Source: an uncultured Clostridia bacterium (GTDB taxonomy: Bacteria; Bacillota; Clostridia; TANB77; CAG-508). Taken from it: a stretch of 64,000 nt of DNA. The stretch lies in contig CAKOUO010000002.1 in the NCBI GenBank assembly GCA_934120645.1, positions 1-64,000 on the forward strand. Direction: 5' to 3'. Positions 1 through 8,534 of the stretch are shown in pieces. Every line of letters begins with the position of its first letter. Position 1 is the stretch's first letter. A model generated the notes under the pieces. It ran no database searches. It saw only the letters and a list, made by a program, of their open reading frames with translations, and was not told the DNA's origin. The position numbers and the translations under genes are program-made.

Positions 1-133
1 ACAAAACGTTAAGTAGAGAAGTAATCGGAACGAAGAATTCTAAAACTAAATTCATCTATGTATTTTTGAGTGTGCTAGAATATTTTACAATATGAATAAT
101 TTAAAAAAAATTGTAAAAAATATATAAAAATAC
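1..133. other. Non-coding stretch before the 5S rRNA promoter
   Basis: No open frame, RNA gene or clear hairpin is recognised here. The sequence is very AT-rich and probably belongs to the spacer or trailer of whatever lies upstream of the window. Confidence 0.4.
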
Positions 134-162
134 TTGCAAAAATTATACTAATATAGTATAAT
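134..162 (+). promoter_or_regulatory. Promoter for 5S rRNA and tRNA-Asn
   Basis: TTGCAA at 134-139 and TATAAT at 157-162 are separated by 17 bases, about 30 bases before the 5S rRNA. It fits a vegetative sigma-A promoter. It suggests that this 5S/tRNA pair is transcribed independently of any upstream rRNA operon. Confidence 0.7.
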
Positions 163-192
163 GCAAAAGTAGTTAAAATAAGTTATCAATTT

Positions 193-309
193 TCTGGTAA
201 TTATGACACTTGGGGTAATACCTGTTCCCATTCCGAACACAGAAGTCAAGACCAAATGTGCCGAAAATACTTGTGGGTTACCCTGCTGGGAAGATAGGTT
301 ATTGCCAGA
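193..309 (+). rRNA. rrf: 5S ribosomal RNA
   Basis: The segment is about 117 bases. Its ends pair (TCTGGTAAT at 193 with ATTGCCAGA at 301, one G-T pair). Its interior carries the conserved 5S block CCCATTCCGAACACAGAAG and a GGGTTACCCTGCTGGGA-type helix region. The ends are set from the terminal helix. It stands alone with a tRNA and not behind visible 16S/23S genes. Confidence 0.92.
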
Positions 310-320
310 TTTATATATAT

Positions 321-396
321 TCCTCTTTAGCTCAGTTGGTAGAGCGCTCGGCTGTTAACCGATAGGTCGTTGGTTCGAGTCCAACAAGAGGAGCCA
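321..396 (+). tRNA. tRNA-Asn (anticodon GTT)
   Basis: The 76-base cloverleaf includes an encoded CCA (394-396). The 7-bp acceptor stem pairs TCCTCTT (321) with AAGAGGA (386). The anticodon loop CTGTTAA gives GTT, asparagine, and the T-loop reads GGTTCGAGTCC. It lies 11 bases after the 5S rRNA and is probably co-transcribed with it. Confidence 0.95.
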
Positions 397-404
397 ATAA
401 AAAA

Positions 405-436
405 GCATTGTAAATATTACTTTACAATGTTTTTTT
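405..436 (+). terminator. Intrinsic terminator after tRNA-Asn
   Basis: CATTGTAAA (406-414) pairs with TTTACAATG (421-429) and is followed by seven T residues. It ends the 5S-tRNA transcript. Confidence 0.85.
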
Positions 437-559
437 GTTATTTATAAAAAGTCTAAATTATACAATTCTTGATAAATTAATATAATTATGATATTATTTA
501 AAAAAATAGTTATAATAATATAGATAAAGTTAAATAAAAATGTGAAAAGAGGAAAGTAG

Positions 560-1114
560 ATGACAGAAAAAGAAAAAAGAGATAAACAGGAATTGTATGA
601 TGGTAACTATAATTTGGAATTAATAGAAGAGATGAAAAAAGCAAAAGACTTGTGTTTTGAATACAATAATATACAACCTTCTAAAAGAGAAGAAAGAGAA
701 AAATTAATAAAGAAAATTTTGGGTAAAACCGGAAAAAATATTTTAATAGAATCTAATTTTTATTGTGATTATGGATATAACATAGAAGTTGGAGAAAATT
801 TTTATATGAATCATAATTGTGTTATATTAGATGGTGCAAAAGTAGAGTTTGGTAATAATGTCTTTGTTGCACCAAATTGTGGATTTTATACAGCAGGTCA
901 TCCAATAGATATAGAATTAAGAAATCAAGGGTTAGAATATGCAAAACCAATAAAAGTAGGAAATAATGTATGGATTGGTGGTAATGTAATTGTATTACCA
1001 GGTGTAACTATTGGAGATAATGTAACAATTGGAGCAGGTAGTGTTGTTACGAAGGATGTAGAATCTAATAGTATAGCTGTTGGAAATCCTTGTAAAGTAA
1101 TTAAAAAAATATAA
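560..1114 (+). CDS. Maltose/galactoside-type O-acetyltransferase
   Basis: This 184-residue protein is a left-handed beta-helix acyltransferase of the Maa/LacA/NodL family. The family transfers acetyl from acetyl-CoA to a sugar hydroxyl in the cytoplasm. Residues 1-55 match the helical Mac N-terminal domain. Hexapeptide repeats follow (IEVGENFYMNHNCVI, then VWIGGNVIVLPGVTIGDN). The catalytic histidine is H114 in YTAGHPID, matching LacA H115, and the C-terminus has the usual GNPCKVI ending. Length is normal. A GAGG-type ribosome site lies 8 bases before the ATG. The TetR gene begins 23 bases downstream. The physiological acceptor cannot be told from sequence, so a symbol is withheld. Confidence 0.88.
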   Translation: MTEKEKRDKQELYDGNYNLELIEEMKKAKDLCFEYNNIQPSKREEREKLIKKILGKTGKNILIESNFYCDYGYNIEVGENFYMNHNCVILDGAKVEFGNNVFVAPNCGFYTAGHPIDIELRNQGLEYAKPIKVGNNVWIGGNVIVLPGVTIGDNVTIGAGSVVTKDVESNSIAVGNPCKVIKKI

Positions 1115-1137
1115 AAATAAAAAACAAAGGAGTAAAT

Positions 1138-1686
1138 ATGTCAGAATTAACAAAAAAAGCACTAGCAGTATCTTTAAAAAAACTACTTTCAAAAAAAGAA
1201 CTATCAAAAATAACAATATCAAATATAACAGATGAATGTGGAGTAAACAGGCAAACATTTTATTATCATTTTAAAGATATATATGATCTGTTAGAATGGA
1301 TATATAAAAATGAAGTAATAGATGAAATTGATAATAAAGATGAAGATTGGCAACAACGATTTTTGTATATTTTTAAATATGTGTTAAAGAATAAAGAATT
1401 TGTAAAAAATACATATAATTCAATAAGTAGAGAGTTTTTGTTGAGATTTATTTATAGACAGACAAATAAGTTATTAATAGATTTTATTGATAAAGAATCA
1501 GAAGGAATGAATATAAAAATAGAAGATAAAAAATTTATGGCTGATTTTTATAAATATGGCTTTGTAGGTATTTTGCAGGAATGGATTGAAGATGGTATGA
1601 AAGAAGAACCAGAGGGAATAATAAGAAAGTTAAACAATATTATTGAAGGTGATTTCAAAAAGGCACTAGAAAAAATGCAAAATTAA
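1138..1686 (+). CDS. TetR-family transcriptional regulator
   Basis: This 182-residue protein has an N-terminal TetR helix-turn-helix at about residues 18-50 (ITISNITDECGVNRQTFYYHF) and a C-terminal half resembling the DhaS/TetR_C_8 group. It starts after an AAAGGAG site, 23 bases behind the acetyltransferase gene. It lies 114 bases before oleate hydratase, whose promoter carries an inverted repeat that could be its operator. From this context it probably controls the hydratase in response to a fatty acid or similar ligand. The ligand is inference. Confidence 0.85.
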   Translation: MSELTKKALAVSLKKLLSKKELSKITISNITDECGVNRQTFYYHFKDIYDLLEWIYKNEVIDEIDNKDEDWQQRFLYIFKYVLKNKEFVKNTYNSISREFLLRFIYRQTNKLLIDFIDKESEGMNIKIEDKKFMADFYKYGFVGILQEWIEDGMKEEPEGIIRKLNNIIEGDFKKALEKMQN

Positions 1687-1720
1687 AATTTATACAAAAA
1701 ATCAAAAATGTCTAAAAAAC

Positions 1721-1742
1721 ATACAAATTCTAACATTTGTAT
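1721..1742. promoter_or_regulatory. Putative TetR operator before oleate hydratase
   Basis: A perfect 8-6-8 inverted repeat, ATACAAAT / ATTTGTAT, lies just upstream of the hydratase -35. A second perfect 14-base palindrome (ATTGAAATTTCAAT, 1743-1756) contains that -35. The spacing and position fit repression by the adjacent TetR protein, but binding is inferred. Confidence 0.55.
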
Positions 1743-1743
1743 A

Positions 1744-1773
1744 TTGAAATTTCAATAAAATTGTTTTTATAAT
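1744..1773 (+). promoter_or_regulatory. Promoter of oleate hydratase
   Basis: TTGAAA (1744-1749), an 18-base spacer and TATAAT (1768-1773) lie 27 bases before the start codon. The -35 sits inside a 14-base palindrome, so a bound repressor would block polymerase. Confidence 0.6.
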
Positions 1774-1800
1774 TTTTAAATAACAAAGGAGGAATAAATT

Positions 1801-3576
1801 ATGTATTATAGTAATGGAAATTATGAAGCTTTTGCACATCCTAGAAAACCAGACGGAGTAGATAACAAATCAGCATACTTAGTAGGTGCAGGACTTGCAT
1901 CACTTGCAGCAGCATGTTTTTTAGTAAGAGATGGACAAATGAAAGGTGAAAATATTCACATATTAGAAGAAGCAAAATTACCAGGAGGAGCATGTGACGG
2001 AATTGAAGATGCACAAAAAGGATTTATAATCCGTGGTGGAAGAGAAATGGAAAACCATTTTGAATGTTTATGGGATTTATTCCGTTCAATACCATCATTA
2101 GAAACAGAAGGGGCATCAGTATTAGATGAATATTATTGGTTAAATAAAAAAGACCCAAATTATTCATTAATGAGAGCAACAGTAAAAAGAGGTCAAGATG
2201 CACACACAGATGGAAAATTCACACTATCTGAAAAGGCGTCAATGGAAATAATAAAATTATTTATGACAAAAGATGAAGATTTATATGACAAAAAAATAAC
2301 AGATGTATTTACAGAAGAATTCTTCAAATCAAATTTCTGGCTATATTGGAGAACAATGTTTGCATTTGAAGACTGGCACAGTGCACTAGAAATGAAATTA
2401 TATATTCAAAGATTTATACATCATATTGGTGGATTACCAGACTTTTCAGCATTAAAATTCACAAAATATAATCAATATGAATCATTAATATTGCCAATGG
2501 TAAAATACCTAGAAAGTCATGGAGTTCAATTCCAATATGACACAAAAGTTACAAATGTATTATTTGATATTGATGGAAAAAAGAAAACTGCAAAACAAAT
2601 AATATGCATTCATAATGGAGAAGAAGAAACAATCGATTTAACAGTAAATGATTTAGTATTTGTTACAAATGGAAGTTGTACAGAAAGAGCAATGCTTGGA
2701 GACCAAAACACTGCACCAGATTTAACTATACAAAATGGCGAAGGTGCATGTTGGGATTTATGGAGAAAAATTGCAAGACAAAGCCAAGACTTTGGACATC
2801 CAGATAAATTCTGTTCAGATATTTCAAAAACAAACTGGGAATCTGCAACAGTTACAACATTAGACGATAAAATTCCACCATATTTAGAAAAAATCTGCAA
2901 AAGAGATCCATTTAGCGGTAGAGTTGTAACAGGTGGAATCGTTTCAGTAAAAGACTCAAATTGGCTAATGAGTTGGACAATAAATAGACAACCACACTTC
3001 AAAAATCAACCTAAAGGCCAATTGGTTGTATGGGTTTATGGTTTATTTACAAACAAACCAGGAAACTATATAAAGAAACCAATGAGAGAATGCACAGGTA
3101 AAGAAATTACAGAAGAATGGTTATATCATTTAGGTGTACCAGAAGACCAAATAGAAGAATTGGCTACAAATTCTGCAAACTGTGTACCTTGTATGATGCC
3201 ATATATAACAGCATTCTTTATGCCTAGAACAGCAGGTGACAGACCAAAAGTTGTTCCAGATGGATGCAGAAACTTTGCATTTTTAGGACAATTTGCAGAT
3301 ACAGTTAGAGACACAGTATTTACAACAGAGTATTCTGTAAGAACTGCTATGGAAGCGGTTTATACATTGTTGGATGTAGATAGAGGTGTTCCAGAAGTAT
3401 TTGGTTCTTGCTATGATGTTCGTGTTTTACTTGATTCTACATCAAAGATGATGGATGGTAAGAAATTGACTGATATGAAGTTGCCTTTTGCTACTGAACT
3501 TGTTGCTAAAAAGGCTTTGAAAAAGGTTGAGGGTACTGTTGTTGAGGATTTATTAAAAAGATATAATTTGATTTAA
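1801..3576 (+). CDS. ohyA: Oleate hydratase (FAD-dependent, MCRA family)
   Basis: This 591-residue enzyme of the former 'myosin-cross-reactive antigen' family adds water to the cis-9 double bond of oleate and related unsaturated fatty acids, giving 10-hydroxystearate. It shows the FAD-binding GAGLAS motif at 29-34, the RGGREM loop at 78-83 with E82, and a tyrosine at 201. These positions match the catalytic E82 and Y201 reported for S. aureus OhyA. Length is typical. An AAAGGAGG ribosome site precedes the ATG. The upstream TetR gene and operator-like repeat suggest ligand-controlled expression, perhaps as detoxification of host or dietary fatty acids. Confidence 0.95.
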   Translation: MYYSNGNYEAFAHPRKPDGVDNKSAYLVGAGLASLAAACFLVRDGQMKGENIHILEEAKLPGGACDGIEDAQKGFIIRGGREMENHFECLWDLFRSIPSLETEGASVLDEYYWLNKKDPNYSLMRATVKRGQDAHTDGKFTLSEKASMEIIKLFMTKDEDLYDKKITDVFTEEFFKSNFWLYWRTMFAFEDWHSALEMKLYIQRFIHHIGGLPDFSALKFTKYNQYESLILPMVKYLESHGVQFQYDTKVTNVLFDIDGKKKTAKQIICIHNGEEETIDLTVNDLVFVTNGSCTERAMLGDQNTAPDLTIQNGEGACWDLWRKIARQSQDFGHPDKFCSDISKTNWESATVTTLDDKIPPYLEKICKRDPFSGRVVTGGIVSVKDSNWLMSWTINRQPHFKNQPKGQLVVWVYGLFTNKPGNYIKKPMRECTGKEITEEWLYHLGVPEDQIEELATNSANCVPCMMPYITAFFMPRTAGDRPKVVPDGCRNFAFLGQFADTVRDTVFTTEYSVRTAMEAVYTLLDVDRGVPEVFGSCYDVRVLLDSTSKMMDGKKLTDMKLPFATELVAKKALKKVEGTVVEDLLKRYNLI

Positions 3577-3586
3577 TGCAATTTTG

Positions 3587-3638
3587 ATGTCCTTTTGGGG
3601 ACGGTTCTGTTTGAGACATCGTAGTAAAAAAGGACATT
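3587..3638. repeat. REP-like palindromic element, copy 1
   Basis: The outer arms ATGTCCTTTT and AAAAGGACAT are inverted around a core GGGGACGGTTCTGTTTGAGACATCG-type segment. It lies directly after the oleate hydratase stop. It belongs to the dispersed family described under findings. Confidence 0.8.
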
Positions 3639-3665
3639 AATAACGGTAAAAAATATGATATAAAA

Positions 3666-3688
3666 AAGCAGAAAATTTCTGCTTTTTT
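3666..3688 (+). terminator. Terminator of oleate hydratase
   Basis: AAGCAGAAA pairs with TTTCTGCTT and is followed by a T run. It lies about 90 bases past the stop, beyond the repeat element. Confidence 0.8.
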
Positions 3689-3737
3689 GTTGTTTTTGAA
3701 TGTAAAATTATATATAATATTTATATAAAAATCTTGT

Positions 3738-3925
3738 ATGACGATGAATGAATGGCCCAAGATTTGGCAGACAAAATTTTGAAAAAATTTTGGATGACGA
3801 TGAGCGAAACGGCCCAAGATTTGGCAGACAAAATTTTGAAAAAATTTGGATGACGATGAGCGAAACGGCCCAAGATTTGGCAGACAAAATTTTGAAAAAA
3901 TTTTGGATGACGATGAACGAGCGAA
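3738..3925 (+). repeat. 57-bp tandem repeat, 3.3 copies, upstream of murI
   Basis: Units start at 3738, 3794, 3850 and 3907 (last one partial, about 19 bases). Unit lengths are 56, 56 and 57. The sequence of each full unit runs from ATGACGATGA through CCCAAGATTTGGCAGAC to a run of A and T. A full 57-base unit can be read as 19 codons (MTMSETAQDLADKILKKFW), but single-base losses in units 1 and 2 break any continuous frame. It therefore looks like expanded non-coding DNA or remnants of a coding repeat. Confidence 0.85.
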
Positions 3926-3955
3926 GCGAAGTGAAAGCAAAGGGGAGAAAAGATT

Positions 3956-4714
3956 GTGAATAATGAAGAAAGCATAGGAATTTTTGACTCAGGAATAGGA
4001 GGAGTAACAGTCCTAAAAGAAATAATAAAAATATTACCAAACGAAAATTATAAATATTATAGTGACTCAAAAAACAATCCATATGGAGACAAAACAGACG
4101 AAGAAATAATCAAAATCTGTGACAAAATAGTAAGCAATTTTATTAAACAAAAATGCAAAGCAATAGTAATAGCATGTAACACAGCAAGTGCAAAAACAGC
4201 AAAAACATTGAGAGAAAAATACCCAGAAACACCAATAATAGCAATAGAACCAGCATATAAAATGGTGCATGACTTTGCATATGACCAAGTAACACTTGTA
4301 ATGGCAACAAAAGGAACAATAGAAAGCGAAAAATTCCATAAACTATACAATAAATATGATAATCACAAAACATATCTAATGGCATGTCATGGTCTAGCAG
4401 ATATTATAGAAGAAGGAAATCAAGAAAAAATAAAGGATTATTTAAAGAAAAAATTGAAAGAATATGTTGGAAAAGTTCATAATGTTGTTTTAGGTTGTAC
4501 GCATTATCCCTTGATTCAAAATGAGATAAAAGAAGTATTAGGTGATGTTGAATTTTTTAACGGTGCAGGAAGCCTTGCAAAACATTTAAAAGATATTTTA
4601 GAAGAAAAAGATTTAATAAGTAATTCTAAAATTAAAGGAACAGTTGAGTTTATAGACTCAAGTAATTCGGAGTATAAAAGAGAAAGATTTTTGAGACAGT
4701 TGGGACAGTCCTAA
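3956..4714 (+). CDS. murI: Glutamate racemase
   Basis: Glutamate racemase interconverts L- and D-glutamate, supplying D-glutamate for peptidoglycan. The 252-residue protein has IGIFDSGIGGVTVL at the N-terminus and the two catalytic cysteines in ACNTASA (C74) and GCTHYPL (C181). Length is normal. The start chosen is GTG at 3956, nine bases after AGGGGAG; no better ATG lies upstream in frame. The last codons overlap a terminator hairpin related to the dispersed repeat family. The 57-bp tandem repeat ends about 30 bases before the start codon. Confidence 0.95.
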   Translation: MNNEESIGIFDSGIGGVTVLKEIIKILPNENYKYYSDSKNNPYGDKTDEEIIKICDKIVSNFIKQKCKAIVIACNTASAKTAKTLREKYPETPIIAIEPAYKMVHDFAYDQVTLVMATKGTIESEKFHKLYNKYDNHKTYLMACHGLADIIEEGNQEKIKDYLKKKLKEYVGKVHNVVLGCTHYPLIQNEIKEVLGDVEFFNGAGSLAKHLKDILEEKDLISNSKIKGTVEFIDSSNSEYKRERFLRQLGQS

Positions 4715-4730
4715 TTTGTCTCACTTTTTT
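4693..4730 (+). terminator. Terminator overlapping the murI stop codon
   Basis: GAGACA (4693-4698) pairs with TGTCTC (4717-4722), with an inner GGGACAGTCC hairpin, and six T residues follow. The 5' arm lies inside the murI reading frame. Confidence 0.65.
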
Positions 4731-4800
4731 GTCGAAAAATGTAACATAAAAATCAATCAAAATTTAAACAAAAAAACTCAAAAAAATGTTCGTAAAAGTA

Positions 4801-4829
4801 TTGACAAAATAAAATCAAAAATATATAAT
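4801..4829 (+). promoter_or_regulatory. Promoter of recN
   Basis: Consensus TTGACA (4801-4806) and TATAAT (4824-4829) are 17 bases apart, 65 bases before the recN start. An imperfect inverted repeat CAAAC-5-GTTCG follows at about 4848-4862. It resembles a LexA box but has the wrong spacing. Confidence 0.8.
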
Positions 4830-4893
4830 AAGACCAAACAAAAAATCGCAAACAATTTGTTCGATAAAAAGAATTTTTTAGGAGGTCTTTTTT

Positions 4894-6525
4894 ATGATAT
4901 CAACATTACATATAAAAAATATAGGAATAATAGATGATTTAAGCATAGATTTAAACGAAGGGCTAAACGTATTAACAGGAGAAACCGGAGCAGGAAAAAC
5001 GCTAATAATAGACTCATTAGGCATAATATCAGGTGGAAGATTTTCTAAAGAAATGATAAGAAAAGGTGAAACAAATTCATTTGTAGAAATATGTATGTAT
5101 GAACCAGAAAACGAAAACTCAATAGATGGAAACATCATTGTATCAAGAGAAATAAATAGCAATGGTAAAAATATGTGCAAAATAAATGGAAGAATGGTAA
5201 CTGTAAATGAACTAAAAAACTTTATGAGTAAATTCATAGAAATACACGGACAAAATGATAATCAAAGTTTGCTAGATAACAAATTTCATTTAAAATATTT
5301 AGATGGATTTATTGGTGATAAAATAATTGATATAAAAAAACAATATAAAGAAAAATACGAAAAATATTTAGAGATAAAACAAGAATTAAAAAACAACTAT
5401 GGAGATGAAAAAGAAAGAGAAAGAAAACTTGATTTATTAAGATATCAATTTAATGAAATAGAAGAAGCAAATTTAAAAGTAAACGAAGAAGATAATCTAG
5501 AAGAAAAAAGAAAATTGATGTTAAACTCAGAAAAGATATCTAAAAATTTAAATGAAGCAGATATGGCGATAGGTGAAAATAGTATAGACAGCATAAATGT
5601 AGCAATAAGAGCATTAGAGAAGATTGAAAATATAGATAAAAAATATGAAGATATTTCTAGTAATTTGAAAAATATATATTATGAATTACAAGAAATTTCA
5701 AGAGATATATCAGAGCATAAAGAAGATGTGTATTTTGATGAACAAGAAAGAAATGAAGTTGAAGAAAGACTAGATTTAATTTACAATTTGAAAAGAAAAT
5801 ATGGTAATGATGTGCAAGAAATATTGAATTACAGGGATGAGATAGAAGCGGAAATAAATCACATTGAAAATTTAGATGAGTATAATAATAAACTAAAAAA
5901 AGAATTAAAACAATTGAAAGAAGAAATGACAAAATTAGCAGAAAAAATGAATGGATTAAGAAATGAATACGGAAAAGTTTTAAGTATAAATATAAACAAA
6001 GTTTTAGAAGATTTAGAAATGAAAAATGCTAATATTAATATTCATGTAGATTACAATGAAGAAGAGTTCTTTGAAAACGGAAAAGATATAGTGGAATTTT
6101 ATATTACTACAAACCTAGGAGAAGACGAAAAGCAATTAGCAAAAATTGCTTCAGGTGGTGAAATGTCAAGAATAATGCTTGCTATAAAAAAAGTATTAGC
6201 AGATACAGACAAAATGCCAGTTTTAATTTTTGATGAAATAGATACAGGAATTAGTGGAAAAGCCGCAGGAGCAGTTGCAGAGAAATTAAATGGAATTTCT
6301 AAAAATCATCAAGTATTATGTATTTCACATTTACCAAGTATTGCAGCAATTGCAGATTATAATTATTTTATTAGTAAAAAAGTAACTAATGAAAGAACTA
6401 ATACTAATATAAAATTATTAAACGAGAAAGAGACATTAGAGGAGATTGCTCGTATTTCTTCTGGTGAAATTAATGAAGCTACTATTCAATATGCTATGCA
6501 GTTGAGAAATAAGAAAGTAAGCTAA
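4894..6525 (+). CDS. recN: DNA repair protein RecN
   Basis: RecN is an SMC-like ATPase that tethers DNA during double-strand break repair. The 543-residue protein has Walker A GETGAGKT at 29-36, a long central coiled coil, the ABC signature ASGGEMSR at about 418-425, and a Walker B/D-loop region LIFDEIDTGISGKAA near 441-455. Length is near the family norm of about 550. The ATG follows TAGGAGG by 8 bases. It has its own strong promoter and is not in an obvious operon. In many Firmicutes it belongs to the SOS regulon, but no convincing LexA site is visible. Confidence 0.96.
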   Translation: MISTLHIKNIGIIDDLSIDLNEGLNVLTGETGAGKTLIIDSLGIISGGRFSKEMIRKGETNSFVEICMYEPENENSIDGNIIVSREINSNGKNMCKINGRMVTVNELKNFMSKFIEIHGQNDNQSLLDNKFHLKYLDGFIGDKIIDIKKQYKEKYEKYLEIKQELKNNYGDEKERERKLDLLRYQFNEIEEANLKVNEEDNLEEKRKLMLNSEKISKNLNEADMAIGENSIDSINVAIRALEKIENIDKKYEDISSNLKNIYYELQEISRDISEHKEDVYFDEQERNEVEERLDLIYNLKRKYGNDVQEILNYRDEIEAEINHIENLDEYNNKLKKELKQLKEEMTKLAEKMNGLRNEYGKVLSININKVLEDLEMKNANINIHVDYNEEEFFENGKDIVEFYITTNLGEDEKQLAKIASGGEMSRIMLAIKKVLADTDKMPVLIFDEIDTGISGKAAGAVAEKLNGISKNHQVLCISHLPSIAAIADYNYFISKKVTNERTNTNIKLLNEKETLEEIARISSGEINEATIQYAMQLRNKKVS

Positions 6526-6689
6526 AAATAGACAGAATAAAAAGCAACTTAGAATACCCAAGGAGTTCGTTTGTAATTACTCATTTGAAATTAATTATAT
6601 TGGATCGTAAAATAGATTAAAAATTACTAATAATGTATAAAATGGGAAAATTTAGTATAAAATATAAAAGTAGAAAGGTGGTATTATAT

Positions 6690-7967
6690 ATGAAAGAATA
6701 TTTAGGAATAGAAAGCGTTGAAGCTCTAGAAATATTAGACTCAAGAGGAAATCCAACAGTGCAAGTTGAAGTTGTAACAGAGGGAGGATTTTCAGGAATA
6801 GCAATGGTTCCATCAGGAGCATCAACAGGAAGTTTTGAGGCAGTGGAATTAAGAGACAATGATAAAAATAGATTTATGGGAAAAGGTGTAAGCAAAGCTG
6901 TTGAAAATGTAAATAAAAAAATAGCAAAGAAATTAATAGATATGAATGTATACGAACAAAGAAAAATAGATGAGGAGCTTATAAAACTGGATGATACATT
7001 AAATAAATCAAATCTTGGAGCTAATGCTATTTTAGGAGTTTCTTTAGCAGTAGCGAAAGCTGCAGCAAATTCATTAGGAATGGAATTATATAATTATATT
7101 GGTGGAATAAATGCAAATAAATTACCAATTCCAATGATGAATATATTAAATGGAGGAAAGCATTCTGATAATAATATAAATATACAAGAATTTATGATAA
7201 TACCAGTTGGAAGTATAACATTTGCTGAAAGATTAAAACGAGGAGTTGAAGTATATCATACATTAAAGAAAGTATTAAAAGATAAAGGATATTCAGTTGG
7301 AGTTGGTGATGAGGGTGGATTTGCACCAAATTTAAAAGATGAGGAAGAAGCATTAGACTCAATAATTGAAGCAATAAAAAGAGCTGGATATGAACCTGGA
7401 AAAGATATATGTTTAGCATTAGATATTGCTAGTACAGAAATGTATGATGAAGCACAAAAAATAGGAAAGGATGGTTATTATTTCTGGAAAACAGATATAT
7501 TTAAAACAAAACAAGAGATGATTGAATATATTGTAGAATTAACAGAAAAATATCCTATAATATCAATTGAAGATGGTTTAGCAGAAGAAGACTGGGAATC
7601 ATGGAAAGAGCTAACACAAAAGTTAGGAAATAAAGTGCAATTAGTTGGAGATGATTTGTTTGTAACTAATATCAAAAGATTACAAAAAGGAATAAAAGAA
7701 AATGTAGCTAATGCAATTTTAATAAAACCAAATCAAATTGGAACTTTAACAGAAACTTTAGACACAATACAAGAAGCTAAAGATAAAGGTTATAAGACAA
7801 TTATTTCACATAGATCAGGTGAAACAGAAGATACAACAATAGCGGATTTAGCAGTAGCAATAAATGCAGGACAAATAAAAACAGGAGCACCTTGTAGAAC
7901 AGATAGAGTTGCTAAGTATAATAGATTATTAAATATAGAATATCAATTAATGGAAAGAGAAGATTAA
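6690..7967 (+). CDS. eno: Enolase
   Basis: Enolase converts 2-phosphoglycerate to phosphoenolpyruvate in glycolysis, in the cytosol. The 425-residue protein starts MKEYLGIESVEALEILDSRG and carries GGKHSDNN, GDEGGFAPNL, the metal-binding SIEDGLAEEDW region and the SHRSGETEDT loop. The ATG at 6690 is preferred because GAAAGGTGG lies 8 bases before it and it matches the family N-terminus. The frame is open 19 codons further upstream, without a ribosome site. It is transcribed alone and converges on a minus-strand gene. Confidence 0.96.
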   Translation: MKEYLGIESVEALEILDSRGNPTVQVEVVTEGGFSGIAMVPSGASTGSFEAVELRDNDKNRFMGKGVSKAVENVNKKIAKKLIDMNVYEQRKIDEELIKLDDTLNKSNLGANAILGVSLAVAKAAANSLGMELYNYIGGINANKLPIPMMNILNGGKHSDNNINIQEFMIIPVGSITFAERLKRGVEVYHTLKKVLKDKGYSVGVGDEGGFAPNLKDEEEALDSIIEAIKRAGYEPGKDICLALDIASTEMYDEAQKIGKDGYYFWKTDIFKTKQEMIEYIVELTEKYPIISIEDGLAEEDWESWKELTQKLGNKVQLVGDDLFVTNIKRLQKGIKENVANAILIKPNQIGTLTETLDTIQEAKDKGYKTIISHRSGETEDTTIADLAVAINAGQIKTGAPCRTDRVAKYNRLLNIEYQLMERED

Positions 7968-7973
7968 TTAATA

Positions 7974-8006
7974 TAAAAAACAGGACTATTTATTATAATA
8001 GTCCTG
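7974..8006 (-). terminator. Terminator between eno and the convergent orphan gene
   Basis: AGGACTAT and ATAGTCCT pair around a short AT loop. The run of A at 7974-7980 is a T-tract when read on the minus strand, so it mainly serves the minus-strand gene. Confidence 0.7.
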
Positions 8007-8014
8007 CAACACTG

Positions 8015-8455
8015 TTAATCTGTAAAGTAATATAAAAATCCAATTACCTCTTCATTTACATCAGCGATAAGTAATGCCCATTCTTTATTAACAAGGCTAC
8101 TTTCAATAGACTGATTTTTTGGAAGCGGGTTAGAGTTTCCATTTTTTGAAGTAGAAAATTTTATTTTTACTCCATGGCTAAATAAAACTCTAGCATTTTT
8201 TAGCCGTTCGCCCCAAAGAAGAATTTCAGAATTGATTGTACTAATCAATGGAGCTCCAGAACGAGGAGACGAATCATATATTTTAATCTTCTTTAGGTTA
8301 TCTGGTATATCTACTTCAATAGTAAAATAATCAGATAGTTTTTTTTCAGGTAGTGGAATCTTACAATTCTTGTCAGAAAAGTAAAGAGTTTTTTCACCTG
8401 AAAATGTAATAAAAACATTTTTTGTGTTTTTTGGAATTTTTATTTTCCGCATCAT
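8015..8455 (-). CDS. Hypothetical protein (146 aa)
   Basis: I do not recognise this family. The protein is soluble, basic-to-neutral and probably beta-rich, with no signal peptide or membrane segment. It begins MMRKIKIPKNTKNVFITFSG and ends EEVIGFLYYFTD. The start at 8455 is chosen because AAGGAGGA (8463-8470) lies 7 bases upstream; the frame extends further but has no ribosome site. Codon use is less extreme in AT than its neighbours (for example an AGAACGAGGAGACGA-rich patch), hinting at later acquisition. It stands between eno and another orphan. Confidence 0.6.
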   Translation of the reverse strand: MMRKIKIPKNTKNVFITFSGEKTLYFSDKNCKIPLPEKKLSDYFTIEVDIPDNLKKIKIYDSSPRSGAPLISTINSEILLWGERLKNARVLFSHGVKIKFSTSKNGNSNPLPKNQSIESSLVNKEWALLIADVNEEVIGFLYYFTD

Positions 8456-8534
8456 AAAGTGTTCCTCCTTTTGCATTGGCAAATAAGATTGTATTATCTA
8501 AAAAGATAAAGTAAGTATATCATAAAATCGTGTA

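Noticed and set aside
3738..3925. CRISPR-like array
   Set aside because: Units are directly adjacent without unique spacers, so it is a simple tandem repeat.
3748..3963. Open frame through the tandem repeats
   Set aside because: It is open only because the repeat has no stop in that frame; unit-length changes break the amino-acid periodicity and no ribosome site precedes it.
4848..4862. LexA box before recN
   Set aside because: The arms CAAAC and GTTCG are five bases apart instead of four and not symmetric enough for the Firmicutes consensus.
4716..4937. 73-codon open frame between murI and recN
   Set aside because: It covers the terminator and promoter and overlaps the recN start; its composition is that of AT-rich spacer.
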